64,000 nucleotides of DNA from Veillonella agrestimuris (GCF_943193065.1 NZ_CALPCS010000002.1:1-64000); one strand, 5' to 3'; counted from the stretch's first letter, positions 27,232-37,377 are shown. Numbers and translations are program-made. The notes: generated by a model not told the origin, from the sequence alone.

Positions 27232-27266
27232 AAAAAGCCTTGAATTTTGACTATTCAAGGCTTTTT
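27232..27266 (+). terminator. Terminator of hpf
   Basis: AAAAAGCCTTGAAT (27232-27245) and ATTCAAGGCTTTTT (27253-27266) form a perfect 14-bp stem with a 7-nt loop that contains the -35 box of secA. Confidence 0.9.
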
Positions 27267-27275
27267 CGTTATAAT
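27247..27275 (+). promoter_or_regulatory. Promoter of secA nested in the hpf terminator
   Basis: TTGACT (27247-27252, the terminator loop) and TATAAT (27270-27275) are exactly 17 nt apart. The spacer is the right arm and T-run of the terminator. The start would be near 27282, about 43 nt before the secA TTG. Confidence 0.75.
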
Positions 27276-27324
27276 AAATAAGATAAAATAATGTAATGAT
27301 ATGTCCTATAGAGGAGTGATTTGA

Positions 27325-29760
27325 TTGTTTGACTTTTTACAAAGTCTTTTTGGTAATACTAGCGCTAAAGAATTGAAGAAAATGCGCAAAGTAGTAGACC
27401 ATATAAATGAATTAGAGGCAGAATTTGAAAGACTCAGTGATACAAATTTAGTGGCAAAAACAGAAGAATTTAAACGTCGTCTTGCAAAAGGTGAAACATT
27501 AGATGATATTTTACCAGAAGCATTTGCCGTATGTCGTGAAGCATCAAAACGCGTATTGGGAATGCGCCATTTTGACGTGCAATTAATGGGCGGCATTTGT
27601 CTTCATAAGGGCAATATTGCAGAAATGCGTACTGGTGAAGGTAAAACGTTAGTAGCTACTTTGGCGGTATATTTAAATGCTTTAACAGGGAAAGGTGTCC
27701 ACGTAGTTACTGTTAATGATTATTTGGCGCGTCGCGATAGCGAACAAATGGGACGTCTATATAGTTTCTTAGGCCTTTCTACAGGTCTTATTGTGGCTAA
27801 TTTAGATTACCATCAACGAAGAGAAGCTTATAGTGCTGACGTAACATATGGTACAAACAACGAGTTTGGTTTTGATTATTTGCGCGATAACATGGTTTCT
27901 GAAGTGTCTCAAATGGTGCAACGTCCATTAAATTATGCCATCGTTGATGAAGTGGACTCCATTTTAATCGACGAAGCTCGTACACCGCTTATTATTTCTG
28001 GGCCAGGTAACCGTTCTACAGATAATTATTATAAATTAGCTGAAATCGTACCTCATCTTGTGAAAGATGAAGATTATACGGTTGATGAAAAGCAGAAGAC
28101 TATCGCTCCTACTGATGCAGGGATTGCAAAAGTAGAGAGGATGTTAGGTGTCGAAAATCTGTATGATGCTGAAAATATCGAGCTTAATCACTTGTTAGGA
28201 GCTTCCTTACGAGCTCATGCGATGATGCACCGCGATACAGATTATGTAGTTAAAGATGGACAAGTCGTTATTGTAGATGAGTTCACAGGTCGTTTAATGT
28301 TTGGTCGTCGTTATTCCGACGGATTGCATCAAGCTATTGAAGCTAAAGAAGGCCTTAAAGTAGAACGTGAAAGCCAAACATTAGCATCTGTTACATTCCA
28401 AAACTATTTCCGTATGTACCATAAATTAGCAGGTATGACAGGTACTGCCAAAACTGAGGAAAAAGAGTTTAATGATATTTACGGTTTAGACGTTATTCCT
28501 ATTCCGCCAAACCGTCCGTTGATTCGTTTAGATTTGGCCGATCAAATCTTTAAAACAAAAGCTGCTAAGTATCGCGCTGTAGTGCGCAATGCAGCAGAAC
28601 GACATAAATTAGGACAACCAATCTTGATTGGTACTACGTCGATTACACAATCAGAGGAATTATCTGATATGTTGTTACGCGCAGGCATTCCACACAAAGT
28701 ATTAAATGCAAAACATCACGAACAGGAAGCAGAAATCGTAGCGAATGCAGGCCAAATGGGTATGGTTACGATTGCTACTAATATGGCTGGACGAGGTACT
28801 GATATTACATTAGGTGAAGGCGTACCTGAACTTGGAGGCCTTGCTATTTTAGGTACAGAACGCCATGAAAGTCGTCGTATCGATAATCAGTTGCGCGGTC
28901 GTTCTGGTCGTCAAGGGGACCCTGGATCCTCTCAATTCTTCTTATCTTTAGAAGACGATTTGATGCGTATTTTCGGAGCTGATAACATCTCTGGCATTAT
29001 GGATCGTTTAGGCATGGAAGAAGATGAGCCAATTGAACATTCATTGATTACAAAATCAATTGAACGAGCTCAGAAAAAAGTCGAAGATCATAACTACAAT
29101 ATTCGTAAATATATTTTGGAATATGATGATGTTATGAATCAACAAAGGGAAGTCCTGTACGAACAACGCCGTCGCATCTTAGGTAATGAATCATTACGAG
29201 ATACGATTAAAGAAATGATTGATCGCCTTGTAACAGAAGCGGTAGACACCTATGCAGACGAAAAACTCTATCCAGAAGAATGGGATTATGAAGGTTTGTA
29301 TACACACCTTAGCCAATACTTCTTAACAGAAGAGATTATGTCTGCAGAAGATATGGAAAACTATACACGCCAAGAGTTAGATGAACGCTTGCATGATATT
29401 GCTCATGAAGAATACCAACATCGTATCGACTTGTTAGGAGATGCTATGTTTAATGAATTAGAACGAGCAATTATGTTACGCGTAGTAGATAACAAATGGA
29501 TGGAACACTTAGATAACATGGATATGCTTCGCGAAGGAATTGGCCTTCGTGCGTATGGCCAAAAAAATCCACTTGTGGAATATAAATTTGAAGCCTATGA
29601 AATGTTCCAACGTATGGTCGAAGCCATTCAAGATGAAACGATTATGGCATTGTATAAAATTCGTGCACAATTGATTGAAGAAATTGAAGAACCGAAAGAT
29701 CAATTAGAGGGTGCACAGTCCCATCATGAAGATGTGTTGGAGCCACAAAACATAGATTAG
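27325..29760 (+). CDS. secA: Preprotein translocase ATPase SecA
   Basis: SecA drives export of unfolded preproteins through SecYEG. It has 811 residues, starting at a TTG (27325) about 5 nt after GAGGAGTGA. Visible parts are Walker [18 protein letters not shown], the DEAD-type [17 protein letters not shown], the preprotein cross-linking domain, motif [15 protein letters not shown], and the helical scaffold/wing regions. The C-terminus ends in an acidic tail (QNID) and lacks the usual CxCxSGxxxxxC[CH] zinc-binding motif. prfB follows after a terminator. Confidence 0.97.
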   Translation: MFDFLQSLFGNTSAKELKKMRKVVDHINELEAEFERLSDTNLVAKTEEFKRRLAKGETLDDILPEAFAVCREASKRVLGMRHFDVQLMGGICLHKGNIAEMRTGEGKTLVATLAVYLNALTGKGVHVVTVNDYLARRDSEQMGRLYSFLGLSTGLIVANLDYHQRREAYSADVTYGTNNEFGFDYLRDNMVSEVSQMVQRPLNYAIVDEVDSILIDEARTPLIISGPGNRSTDNYYKLAEIVPHLVKDEDYTVDEKQKTIAPTDAGIAKVERMLGVENLYDAENIELNHLLGASLRAHAMMHRDTDYVVKDGQVVIVDEFTGRLMFGRRYSDGLHQAIEAKEGLKVERESQTLASVTFQNYFRMYHKLAGMTGTAKTEEKEFNDIYGLDVIPIPPNRPLIRLDLADQIFKTKAAKYRAVVRNAAERHKLGQPILIGTTSITQSEELSDMLLRAGIPHKVLNAKHHEQEAEIVANAGQMGMVTIATNMAGRGTDITLGEGVPELGGLAILGTERHESRRIDNQLRGRSGRQGDPGSSQFFLSLEDDLMRIFGADNISGIMDRLGMEEDEPIEHSLITKSIERAQKKVEDHNYNIRKYILEYDDVMNQQREVLYEQRRRILGNESLRDTIKEMIDRLVTEAVDTYADEKLYPEEWDYEGLYTHLSQYFLTEEIMSAEDMENYTRQELDERLHDIAHEEYQHRIDLLGDAMFNELERAIMLRVVDNKWMEHLDNMDMLREGIGLRAYGQKNPLVEYKFEAYEMFQRMVEAIQDETIMALYKIRAQLIEEIEEPKDQLEGAQSHHEDVLEPQNID

Positions 29761-29770
29761 ATTTGTGAAA

Positions 29771-29813
29771 TGGCACGTTGCTGATGGATTCCCTTCTAGC
29801 AACGGCCATTTTT
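29771..29813 (+). terminator. Terminator of secA
   Basis: TGGCaCGTTGCT (29771-29782) pairs with AGCAACGGCCA (29798-29808) with a single bulge, followed by TTTTT. Confidence 0.8.
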
Positions 29814-29932
29814 CTTTTATTACGGCATTGTAGTAATACTGTAATACGTTAATAAGATAAATATGATGTAGTCATATGAGTTATCTATAATGTAAAAAAT
29901 GAGTATAGAATTGATAAAGGCGGTGACATAAA

Positions 29933-31040
29933 TTGTTAGAAGATTTAAAGCCAATGATAGCGAATCTAGAAGAACGTATTTATGGAATGAGGGATTCACT
30001 TTAACATCGCTCAGAAAGAAGATCGAATCTTCACTCTCGATGTACAAATGAGTGACCCTACATTTTGGGACAATCCTGATAAAGCCCGTGAAATATCACA
30101 GGAAGCGACACAATTGAAAAACTCTGTAGAAGGGTATAAGCAATTAGTATCTGATATTGACGATGCAAGCATGATGCTTGATTTAGCTATTGAAGAAGAC
30201 GATAGTTCTATGGAAAATGAGATTAAGCAGTTTATCAATGGCATTCAAGAAGCGGTAGAGAAACAAGAAGTATTGTTACTCTTAAGTGGAGAATATGATG
30301 CTAATAATGCGATTTTAACCTTCCATGCTGGCGCTGGAGGTACAGAAGCGCAAGATTGGTGCTCCATGTTGATTCGTATGTATCTAAGATGGACTGAAAA
30401 AGCCGGTTTTTCCATTGAGTTAATGGATGAGCAACCAGGTGATGAAGCTGGTATTAAAAGTGCTACGTTTCTTGTAAAAGGGGAAAATGCCTTTGGCTAT
30501 TTGAAATCAGAAAAAGGGGTACATCGCCTCGTTCGCATTTCTCCTTTCGATGCAGCGGCTCGTCGCCATACATCTTTTGCAGCCGTTGATGTCATGCCAG
30601 AAATTGATGATGCTGTAGAAATCAATATCGATATGAAGGACGTTCAAGTCGATACTTATCGTGCTAGTGGTGCTGGTGGTCAGCATATTAATAAAACAGA
30701 TTCTGCTGTTCGAATGACCCATAAACCGACAGGCATCGTCGTGCAATGTCAATCGCAACGGTCTCAAATGCAAAATAGAGAACAAGCTTTGCGATTATTG
30801 AGAGCTAAATTATTTGAATTAGAATTAGAAAAACAAGCAGAATTAAAAGAACAAATTGGTGGCACTTATCAAGCTATCGAGTGGGGTAGTCAAATTCGTT
30901 CTTACGTATTCCATCCTTACAATATGGTAAAAGATCACCGTACATCTGTAGAAACAGGTAATGTACAAGCCGTTATGGATGGCAACTTAGACCAATTTAT
31001 CGAAGGATTCCTTAAGAAGGAAGCTAATTTAACAGTATAG
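29933..31040 (+). CDS. prfB: Peptide chain release factor 2 (programmed +1 frameshift)
   Basis: RF2 releases nascent protein at UGA and UAA. The gene needs a +1 frameshift: frame one starts at TTG 29933 (after AGGCGGTGA) and reads MLEDLKPMIANLEERIYGMR plus DSL, then meets TAA at 30002-30004. Decoding resumes one base on as NIAQKEDRIFTLDVQMSDPTF, giving about 368 residues. The main body has the RF2 specificity motif SPF (RISPFDAAARRHTS) and the catalytic GGQ (GAGGQHINKTDSAVRM). The shift-site stop is TAA rather than the usual TGA. A gene call starting at 30048 would lose the N-terminus. Confidence 0.93.
29990..30005 (+). promoter_or_regulatory. Programmed +1 frameshift site of prfB with UAA
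   Basis: The in-frame codons are AGG GAT TCA CTT TAA followed by C, in the same register as the classic AGG GGG TAT CTT TGA C. AGGG (29990-29993) supplies the SD-like stimulator, CTT (29999-30001) is the slippery codon and TAA (30002-30004) is the stop. Confidence 0.88.
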
Positions 31041-31048
31041 GAGATTAT

Positions 31049-31741
31049 ATGAAAAAGTTTTTTCTATTCCTTATTTTCCTCATTGTGCTTCTCGCCGTAG
31101 GTGCACAATTTGCACTTCCATCTTATTTGGAATCACAAGTACAATCTGAACTTGATGAAGCATTACATCCTAGTAGCCAAACTATAGATATTAGTTCTAT
31201 GCCTGCTTTTAAATTGACCTATGGGGAAGTGGATGAAGTAAAAGGTACATTAGAGAACGTAAAGTTAGGAAAATTAAATTTCAATCATTTTCAATATAGT
31301 GCAGAAGGATTGAAAATCAATCCTGTGTCTTTGCTTATGTCTCGTGAGATTGATGTAATCAGTGCTAATAGCGCTTCTTTAGAAGGTATTGTATTGGCTG
31401 ATGATTTAAAAACGTTCCTCGTTGATAATACGCCAGGGTTAGAAAATGGCAATGTAAAACTTAGCAACGAAAAAATTACTGTTTCTGGATCTGTTAACTT
31501 ATTAGGTGCTCTTCGTGGACAAGGTAATTTGGAAGGTAATTTAGAATTAAAAGACAATGTACTTTCCTTTGCGCCTACTCGATTTACTATTAATGGTAGT
31601 ACTGTCGGTGGTTTGACATCACAAGTGTTAGAGCCAATTACGATTTATGATTTCAATACATTTCCAATTCCTGTGAAAGCAGAGTCTGTTAGTGTGGAAA
31701 GTGATGAAATTCATATTAAAATCAAACCTGTAATCAATTAG
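31049..31741 (+). CDS. LmeA/DUF2993 family envelope lipid-binding protein
   Basis: A 230-residue protein with an N-terminal signal anchor (FFLFLIFLIVLLAVGAQFAL), followed by a beta-rich extracytoplasmic domain resembling the DUF2993 family, whose actinobacterial member LmeA binds phospholipid. Features are the ESQVQSELDEAL start of the domain, the internal repeated GNLEGNLELKD and the C-terminal FPIPVKAESVSVESDEIHIKIKP strand pair. AGGAG precedes the ATG, only 8 nt after prfB. It precedes a DUF5693 membrane protein and CsaB, so an envelope role is inferred. Confidence 0.7.
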   Translation: MKKFFLFLIFLIVLLAVGAQFALPSYLESQVQSELDEALHPSSQTIDISSMPAFKLTYGEVDEVKGTLENVKLGKLNFNHFQYSAEGLKINPVSLLMSREIDVISANSASLEGIVLADDLKTFLVDNTPGLENGNVKLSNEKITVSGSVNLLGALRGQGNLEGNLELKDNVLSFAPTRFTINGSTVGGLTSQVLEPITIYDFNTFPIPVKAESVSVESDEIHIKIKPVIN

Positions 31742-31753
31742 AAAGGATTTATC

Positions 31754-33790
31754 GTGCAGATGATTAATAAAACTAAGCATTCCTTAGTTCTCATTGCATG
31801 TATCATTATCGGTCTTTTATCCTCCTTGTATTTAGTGGTGGAAAGACACAATGTCGAGAAAGTGCAAAATCACATTGAAAATATTGTCGATTATGATGCT
31901 GTATTAAGAGCTAATGCTTTTGAAAAGCGAAGTCAAGAAGAGGCTTTTGATGCACTAAAAGATGCAGGTGTAACAGCGTTTGCCATTTATGATCGGACAT
32001 TAGAAAAAGCAAATGATGCTGGTCATATCAAATTGCTTAATGCTCAGGATTTATCGAATGTGAGGATTGATGGTGATACAGCAACGCCTGGTGCTACTTA
32101 TGTAGCTCTAGTGCCAGGAAAAGAAGGGTATTATCGAGAGATTCGGGAAGATTTATATCATCGCATTAGTAAAGATAAAGTTAAAGAGTTACAAACGAGC
32201 ATTGGTCCTGTCCTTCAGCTATATGGTGCTAGTGCTGAAAACTATGCAAAATTAAGTTTAGGTATTTCCAAAATTCAAGCTATGGAAGTAGCAGACTCAG
32301 GTTTTAACGTTATCGTTAGACCTACGAATTATCGAAATGTAACACCTGAAGATATAGCACATGTATTTAGTCGTTTAGAAGGTGTTCCTCGTGTTACGGG
32401 CATGATATTTGCTGGTAAAGAAGTGTTAGGCGCACCTCACTATATTGATGAAACACTAGCTCATATGGATGAGTTGCACATTCCATTAGTTGGTATTGAA
32501 GCAGTTAATCAGTTGCAATATGAACCACAAATGGGTTTCTTAGAGATGGCTGCTAAGAAAGAGTATAGTGTAGGTCGGGTCTATACAATTGCTAAAGAAG
32601 AGTTAAAGAAAATTGCTCCGCAAGAGGCTGCACAACGCTTCTATATTAGCGATATAGAACGGAATATTCGATTTAATTTATTCCCTGTTTATGAAACGGG
32701 ACAAAATAATGAAACCGTATTACAAACGACCATAAATTATATCGATATAGCCACTACTAAGTTAGCTGAAAAAGGCTATAAATTTGGTCCTGCTAATATT
32801 TATCCACCTTATGAGCCTAATCCAATTGCATTGGGACTCACTATTATTGGTAGTGTAGCTCTATTTATTTATGTAGGGCAAATGCTCATTGCTATGCAAA
32901 AAATATGGCAAATTATAGCTTTTGTAGTGCTGTCTATCCTGTCTTTAGTAGGCATGACTATGACAAGTGGTACCTTGATTACTCAAGTATGGGCTTTTTT
33001 TGCAGCTATTTTGGCACCTGTAGGGGCGATGATTCTTCTTATGGAAGAGTGGCGCCGATATAGTGAATCTCTCAAAATAGAGCCATGGAAAGCCACAATA
33101 TTATCCCTCTTTTATCTACTCGTAGCAGCTATTATTGCTGCAGTAGGTGCTATGTATGTAGCTGCTTTATTAGGGAATACACGATTCTTTATGGAGTTCG
33201 CTTTATTTAGAGGTGTTAAATTAACTTTTGTATTACCAGTCATTTTGGTGGCTATTGCTTATTTACAGCGATTCCCATTATGGAAAGGGCGTATGATCAA
33301 TTCTTCAAAAGAAGCAAAACAATTTGTAGTGGAATTTTTCACTGCAGATGTAAAAATGTACGTTTTCTTTGTAGTTGCTGCATTAGGCGCGGCAGGTTGG
33401 ATTTTTGTGGGGCGTAGTGGTCATACAGCAGGTGTTCCAGTACCTAGCTTTGAACTGATGTTGCGCAGATTTCTGGAGAATACATTATATGCAAGACCTC
33501 GAGAAAAGGAATTCCTCATCGGTCATCCTGCATTGATGTTGGCAACTTTTGCATTACTTCGCAAATGGCCAATGGTTATTCACTTCGTCTTGACCATTGC
33601 TGGCGTTATTGGCATAGCTTCTATGGTTCAAACATTCTGTCACGTTCGAACGCCAGTATTTATGTCTATTATGCGTGGTTATGATGGACTTTTATTAGGC
33701 GCAGTATTAGGTGTAGTCGCTATTATTGGCGTCCGCCTATGCCTATATATCGCTCAATGGTTCGTCGCTAAGGAGGAAAGCCATGAGTAA
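31754..33790 (+). CDS. DUF5693 family multi-spanning membrane protein
   Basis: A 678-residue protein, starting at GTG (31754) about 6 nt after GAAAGGA. One N-terminal membrane segment (LVLIACIIIGLLSSLYLVV) is followed by an extracytoplasmic domain of about 320 residues, and then by roughly eight to ten hydrophobic segments (about 355-670). It resembles the DUF5693 family often found next to csaB in Firmicutes. Its last 8 nt overlap csaB. Function is unknown; a membrane step in the pyruvylation or export of a cell-surface glycan is a guess from context. Confidence 0.68.
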   Translation: MQMINKTKHSLVLIACIIIGLLSSLYLVVERHNVEKVQNHIENIVDYDAVLRANAFEKRSQEEAFDALKDAGVTAFAIYDRTLEKANDAGHIKLLNAQDLSNVRIDGDTATPGATYVALVPGKEGYYREIREDLYHRISKDKVKELQTSIGPVLQLYGASAENYAKLSLGISKIQAMEVADSGFNVIVRPTNYRNVTPEDIAHVFSRLEGVPRVTGMIFAGKEVLGAPHYIDETLAHMDELHIPLVGIEAVNQLQYEPQMGFLEMAAKKEYSVGRVYTIAKEELKKIAPQEAAQRFYISDIERNIRFNLFPVYETGQNNETVLQTTINYIDIATTKLAEKGYKFGPANIYPPYEPNPIALGLTIIGSVALFIYVGQMLIAMQKIWQIIAFVVLSILSLVGMTMTSGTLITQVWAFFAAILAPVGAMILLMEEWRRYSESLKIEPWKATILSLFYLLVAAIIAAVGAMYVAALLGNTRFFMEFALFRGVKLTFVLPVILVAIAYLQRFPLWKGRMINSSKEAKQFVVEFFTADVKMYVFFVVAALGAAGWIFVGRSGHTAGVPVPSFELMLRRFLENTLYARPREKEFLIGHPALMLATFALLRKWPMVIHFVLTIAGVIGIASMVQTFCHVRTPVFMSIMRGYDGLLLGAVLGVVAIIGVRLCLYIAQWFVAKEESHE

Positions 33791-34874
33791 TATCGTTATT
33801 TCCGGGTATTACGGTTTTGGCAATGCTGGCGATGAAGCTATGTTATCCGCTATTATCGATGCCATTAGAGATGTAGAAAGTACAGCTCATATTACTGTTA
33901 TTTCCGGGAATCCTACAGAAACGAGTCGAAAACATAATATACAAGCGGTAGGTACTTTTGCGGGATTATCGATTGTAAAAGCCATTACTAAAGCTGATCT
34001 AGTCATTAGTGGTGGAGGTAGTCTTCTGCAAGATGCAACAAGTATTCGAAACACCTATTATTACTTGAGTATTATGGGCCTTGCTAAGTTATTTGGTAAG
34101 CCTGTTATGCTCTATTCGCAAGGGATTGGACCTTTATATCGTCAATCGACGCGTAAAGCTGTTAGCTTTATGTTAAAATACGTTGATCGCATTACTGTTC
34201 GTGACTCTATATCGAAAGAGGAACTTCAATCATTAGGTATTCACGATGTAGAGGTGACAGCTGATGCTGTATTGGCTATGCATCAAGGCGATATATCGGT
34301 AGGACGCAACATATTAGAAAGCTATGACTGCAATACGTCTAGTGATAAAAAGCGAATCGGTATTGCTGTACGTAGCTGGAAAGAAGATACAGCATACCGC
34401 ACAAGCTTAGCCACTGTTTTGTCGAATCTTAGTGAAAAAGATAATGCAGAAATTATCTTCATTCCTATGTCTCATCCAGATGATACAATGGAGGCAAAAG
34501 AAATTGCTCATCTTATGACAGCGCCATCTATCGTATTAGAAGGGCCTTTTACAACAGAGGAGCAAGTTTCTTTATCAGGTAATGTAGATGTTATGATTGG
34601 CGTTCGTCTTCATGCACTTGTTTTTAGTTCCTTAATGAACAAGCCTGTTATTGGAATTTCTTATGATCCCAAGATTACAAGTTTCCTTCATATGATTGGA
34701 CAAGAGCCAATTGGAACGATGAAAGAATTAGATCCGCAAATGTTATATGAACGTTGTCGCGATTTATTAACGAGTACCGACTCTTATAGGGGCTCGTTTG
34801 AACGGATTAAACAACTGCGTGTAGATTCGAAGCGGAATGCAGAGATTGCACTATCGCTTCTAAACCATGGTTAA
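33783..34874 (+). CDS. csaB: Polysaccharide pyruvyl transferase CsaB
   Basis: CsaB adds a ketal-linked pyruvate to a cell-wall polymer, the modification that SLH domains recognise in many Firmicutes. The protein has 363 residues from the ATG at 33783, which lies 6 nt after AAGGAGG and overlaps the preceding stop. Family motifs are SGYYGFGNAGDEAMLSA (N-terminal, nucleotide-sugar-like fold), VISGGGSLLQDATS, LYSQGIGPLY and IGVRLHALVFSS. In a diderm Negativicute the outer membrane is tethered by SLH-bearing OmpM proteins, so a link to tethering is tempting but unproven. Confidence 0.88.
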   Translation: MSNIVISGYYGFGNAGDEAMLSAIIDAIRDVESTAHITVISGNPTETSRKHNIQAVGTFAGLSIVKAITKADLVISGGGSLLQDATSIRNTYYYLSIMGLAKLFGKPVMLYSQGIGPLYRQSTRKAVSFMLKYVDRITVRDSISKEELQSLGIHDVEVTADAVLAMHQGDISVGRNILESYDCNTSSDKKRIGIAVRSWKEDTAYRTSLATVLSNLSEKDNAEIIFIPMSHPDDTMEAKEIAHLMTAPSIVLEGPFTTEEQVSLSGNVDVMIGVRLHALVFSSLMNKPVIGISYDPKITSFLHMIGQEPIGTMKELDPQMLYERCRDLLTSTDSYRGSFERIKQLRVDSKRNAEIALSLLNHG

Positions 34875-34908
34875 TTTAAATGGATCCTATCCAGAAAGAG
34901 AGGTCTCT

Positions 34909-35742
34909 ATGACTACATTGACACAAGAGCAATTACAATTAGTTGAAGAGAAAGCTAAAGCGATTCGAGCTAGTATTATTAGATCCGTAACTGCTGCTAA
35001 ATCTGGCCATCCTGGTGGTTCTTTGTCCATTGCAGATATTATGGCTTTACTATATTTTCTGGAAATGAAGGTAGACCCAAAGAATCCAAAGGATCCAAAT
35101 CGGGATCGTTTTGTTTTATCTAAAGGTCATGCAGCGCCTGCCTTATATGCGACGCTAGCAGAAAAAGGATATTTCCCTAAAGAAGAATTATTGAATTTAC
35201 GAAAAATTGACCATATCTTACAAGGTCATCCAGATATGAAATATACACCTGGTGTAGATATGTCGACTGGTTCTCTTGGACAAGGTATTTCTGCAGCAGC
35301 AGGTATGGCTTTGGCGGGTAAAATCGACAATGCTGGATACCGCGTATATGCCGTTCTTGGAGATGGTGAGTTAGAAGAAGGTCAAGTTTGGGAAGCAGCT
35401 ATGTTTGCTGGTCATTACAAATTAAATAATTTGACTGCTTTTGTAGATTTCAATGGCTTACAAATTGATGGAGACATTAGAGAGGTCTTATCGCCATTAC
35501 CTATTCCAGAGAAATTTAAAGCTTTCAACTGGAACGTAATCGAAGTCGATGGTCATAATATAACTGAGTTACATAATGCTATCGAAAGTGCTAAAGCCTT
35601 TACAGAAGGGCCTACTTGCATCGTTATGCATACGGTAAAAGGAAAAGGCGTAAAAGAAATGGAAGGCCAAGCAGGTTGGCATGGTAAAGCGCCTAGTGCT
35701 GAACAAGGTGAAGCATTTGTCAATGAAATTATGGGGGTGTAA
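34909..35742 (+). CDS. Transketolase, N-terminal subunit
   Basis: The thiamine diphosphate-binding half of a split transketolase, an enzyme of the non-oxidative pentose phosphate pathway. I use the ATG at 34909 (MTTLTQEQLQLVEEKAKAIR) with GAGAGG upstream, rather than the ATG at 34867 that overlaps csaB. The 277 residues include SAAKSGHPGGSLS-like sequence (TAAKSGHPGGSLSIADIM), LSKGHAAPALYA, the TPP motif GDGELEEGQVWEA and HTVKGKGVKEME. The C-terminal half is the next gene, 2 nt away. Together they support ribose-phosphate supply, which ties in with deoB. Confidence 0.94.
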   Translation: MTTLTQEQLQLVEEKAKAIRASIIRSVTAAKSGHPGGSLSIADIMALLYFLEMKVDPKNPKDPNRDRFVLSKGHAAPALYATLAEKGYFPKEELLNLRKIDHILQGHPDMKYTPGVDMSTGSLGQGISAAAGMALAGKIDNAGYRVYAVLGDGELEEGQVWEAAMFAGHYKLNNLTAFVDFNGLQIDGDIREVLSPLPIPEKFKAFNWNVIEVDGHNITELHNAIESAKAFTEGPTCIVMHTVKGKGVKEMEGQAGWHGKAPSAEQGEAFVNEIMGV

Positions 35743-35744
35743 TA

Positions 35745-36677
35745 ATGGGTAAAGCAACACGTGAAGCATACGGTAATGCCTTAGCTCGTATCGGTAAAGA
35801 GAATACCAATATCGTTGTTCTCGATGCAGATTTATCGAAATCTACTAAGACAGATACATTTAAAAAAGATAATAGTAATCGATTTTTTAATGTAGGTATT
35901 GCAGAACAAAATTTAATCTCTGTTGGTGCTGGTTTGGCAGCAGCTGGGAAAATTCCATTTGTATCTTCTTTTGCTATGTTTGCTACTGGCCGTGCTTTTG
36001 AACAAATTCGAAATGCCGTATGTTATCCAAAATTAAATGTAAAAATCTGTGCTACTCATGCTGGTATCACTGTAGGTGAAGATGGTGCTACACACCAGAG
36101 TTTAGAAGATATTGCATGTATGCGCGTATTGTCAAATATGACTGTAATAGTACCTGCTGACGAACGAGAGACAGAAGCTGTTATCGAATGGGCTGCTCAA
36201 TATGAAGGGCCTGTATACGTTCGCCTAGGCCGTGCTAGTGTAGACGATGTTATGCCGGAAGGCTATACTTTCACACCTGGTACATCCACTATATTGCAAG
36301 AAGGTCCTGATGCTACTATTATCGCTTGTGGTGCCCTTGTAGGTCCTGCACTAGAAGCGGCAAAAGAATTGAACAATAACGGTATTGCTTGTACAGTAGT
36401 CAATATGGCTTCTATTAAACCAATCGACGCAGAAGCGATTGTGAAAGCTGCTACTACAACAGGCGCTATTGTAACAGCAGAAGAACATAATGTATTAGGC
36501 GGTCTTGGTTCTGCTGTAGCTGAAGTCGTTGCTGCTAATCATCCTGTGCCGATGGAATTTGTTGGTGTAAAAGATACATTTGGGGAAAGTGGTACACCTA
36601 ATGAATTAATGGCTAAATATGGTTTGACAGCAGCTCATATTGTAGAAGCTGTTAAGCGAGTGGTAACACGTAAATAA
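35745..36677 (+). CDS. Transketolase, C-terminal subunit
   Basis: The 310-residue second subunit of the split transketolase, carrying the pyrimidine-binding domain and C-terminal domain. Key motifs are VVLDADLSKSTKT, FFNVGIAEQNLISVGAGLA (with the catalytic Glu that activates the thiazolium), HAGITVGEDGATHQSLEDIA and the C-terminal AEEHNVLGGLGSAVAE. It starts 2 nt after the N-terminal subunit and should be made in equal amounts. ftsE follows after 13 nt, although the functions are unrelated. Confidence 0.95.
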   Translation: MGKATREAYGNALARIGKENTNIVVLDADLSKSTKTDTFKKDNSNRFFNVGIAEQNLISVGAGLAAAGKIPFVSSFAMFATGRAFEQIRNAVCYPKLNVKICATHAGITVGEDGATHQSLEDIACMRVLSNMTVIVPADERETEAVIEWAAQYEGPVYVRLGRASVDDVMPEGYTFTPGTSTILQEGPDATIIACGALVGPALEAAKELNNNGIACTVVNMASIKPIDAEAIVKAATTTGAIVTAEEHNVLGGLGSAVAEVVAANHPVPMEFVGVKDTFGESGTPNELMAKYGLTAAHIVEAVKRVVTRK

Positions 36678-36690
36678 TAAAGGGGAACCC

Positions 36691-37377
36691 ATGATTGAAT
36701 TTAAAAATGTTAGTAAAGTATATGAAAATGGATCTGTTGCGCTAGATGATGTGTGCCTCAATATTCACGACGGTGAATTTGTGCTTGTCTGTGGTCATAG
36801 TGGAGCAGGTAAATCTACATTGTTTAAACTTTTGACACATGAAGTCGTGCCTGATTCTGGTAGCGTTATTGTGGATGAGTATGAAGTCACCAAAATGCGC
36901 CGTAGTCGCATTCCTAAATTGCGTCGTAAATTAGGTGTTGTATTCCAAGACTTTAGACTATTGCCTAATAAAACGGTAGCTGAAAATATTGCTTTTGCCT
37001 TAGAAGTAATTGAGGAAAAACCAAAAGTTATTAAAGAAAAAGTAGCTCATGTATTAGAGCTAGTCGGACTTACTGATAAAGCAAACGATTTGCCAGAAGA
37101 TTTATCTGGAGGAGAGCAACAACGGGTTGCCATTGCTCGAGCTATTGTAAATAGACCGACTGTATTGATTGCTGATGAACCGACAGGTAATCTTGATCCA
37201 ACTACGAGTAAAGATATTGTAGATTTGTTTAAGCACATCAATGATTTCGGCACTACGGTTGTTATGATTACTCATAACATGGATATCGTTACGTATTTGA
37301 ATAAGCGGGTTATCGAATTAAAAGATGGTCGCATACAAAGTGATAATATGAGAGGTGCAGAATTCAATGAAGCCTAG
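36691..37377 (+). CDS. ftsE: Cell-division ATP-binding protein FtsE
   Basis: ATPase partner of FtsX; the FtsEX complex transmits ATP hydrolysis across the membrane to switch on peptidoglycan hydrolases during division. It has 228 residues, with Walker [11 protein letters not shown] (about 36-45), the signature [15 protein letters not shown], Walker [13 protein letters not shown] and the switch [20 protein letters not shown] precedes the ATG. It overlaps the start of ftsX by 11 nt. The downstream M23 peptidase is the probable hydrolase controlled by the complex. Confidence 0.95.
   Translation: MIEFKNVSKVYENGSVALDDVCLNIHDGEFVLVCGHSGAGKSTLFKLLTHEVVPDSGSVIVDEYEVTKMRRSRIPKLRRKLGVVFQDFRLLPNKTVAENIAFALEVIEEKPKVIKEKVAHVLELVGLTDKANDLPEDLSGGEQQRVAIARAIVNRPTVLIADEPTGNLDPTTSKDIVDLFKHINDFGTTVVMITHNMDIVTYLNKRVIELKDGRIQSDNMRGAEFNEA

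Noticed and set aside
30048..31040. prfB beginning at the ATG at 30048
   Set aside because: This would remove the conserved RF2 N-terminus; the upstream frame plus the frameshift site restores it fully.
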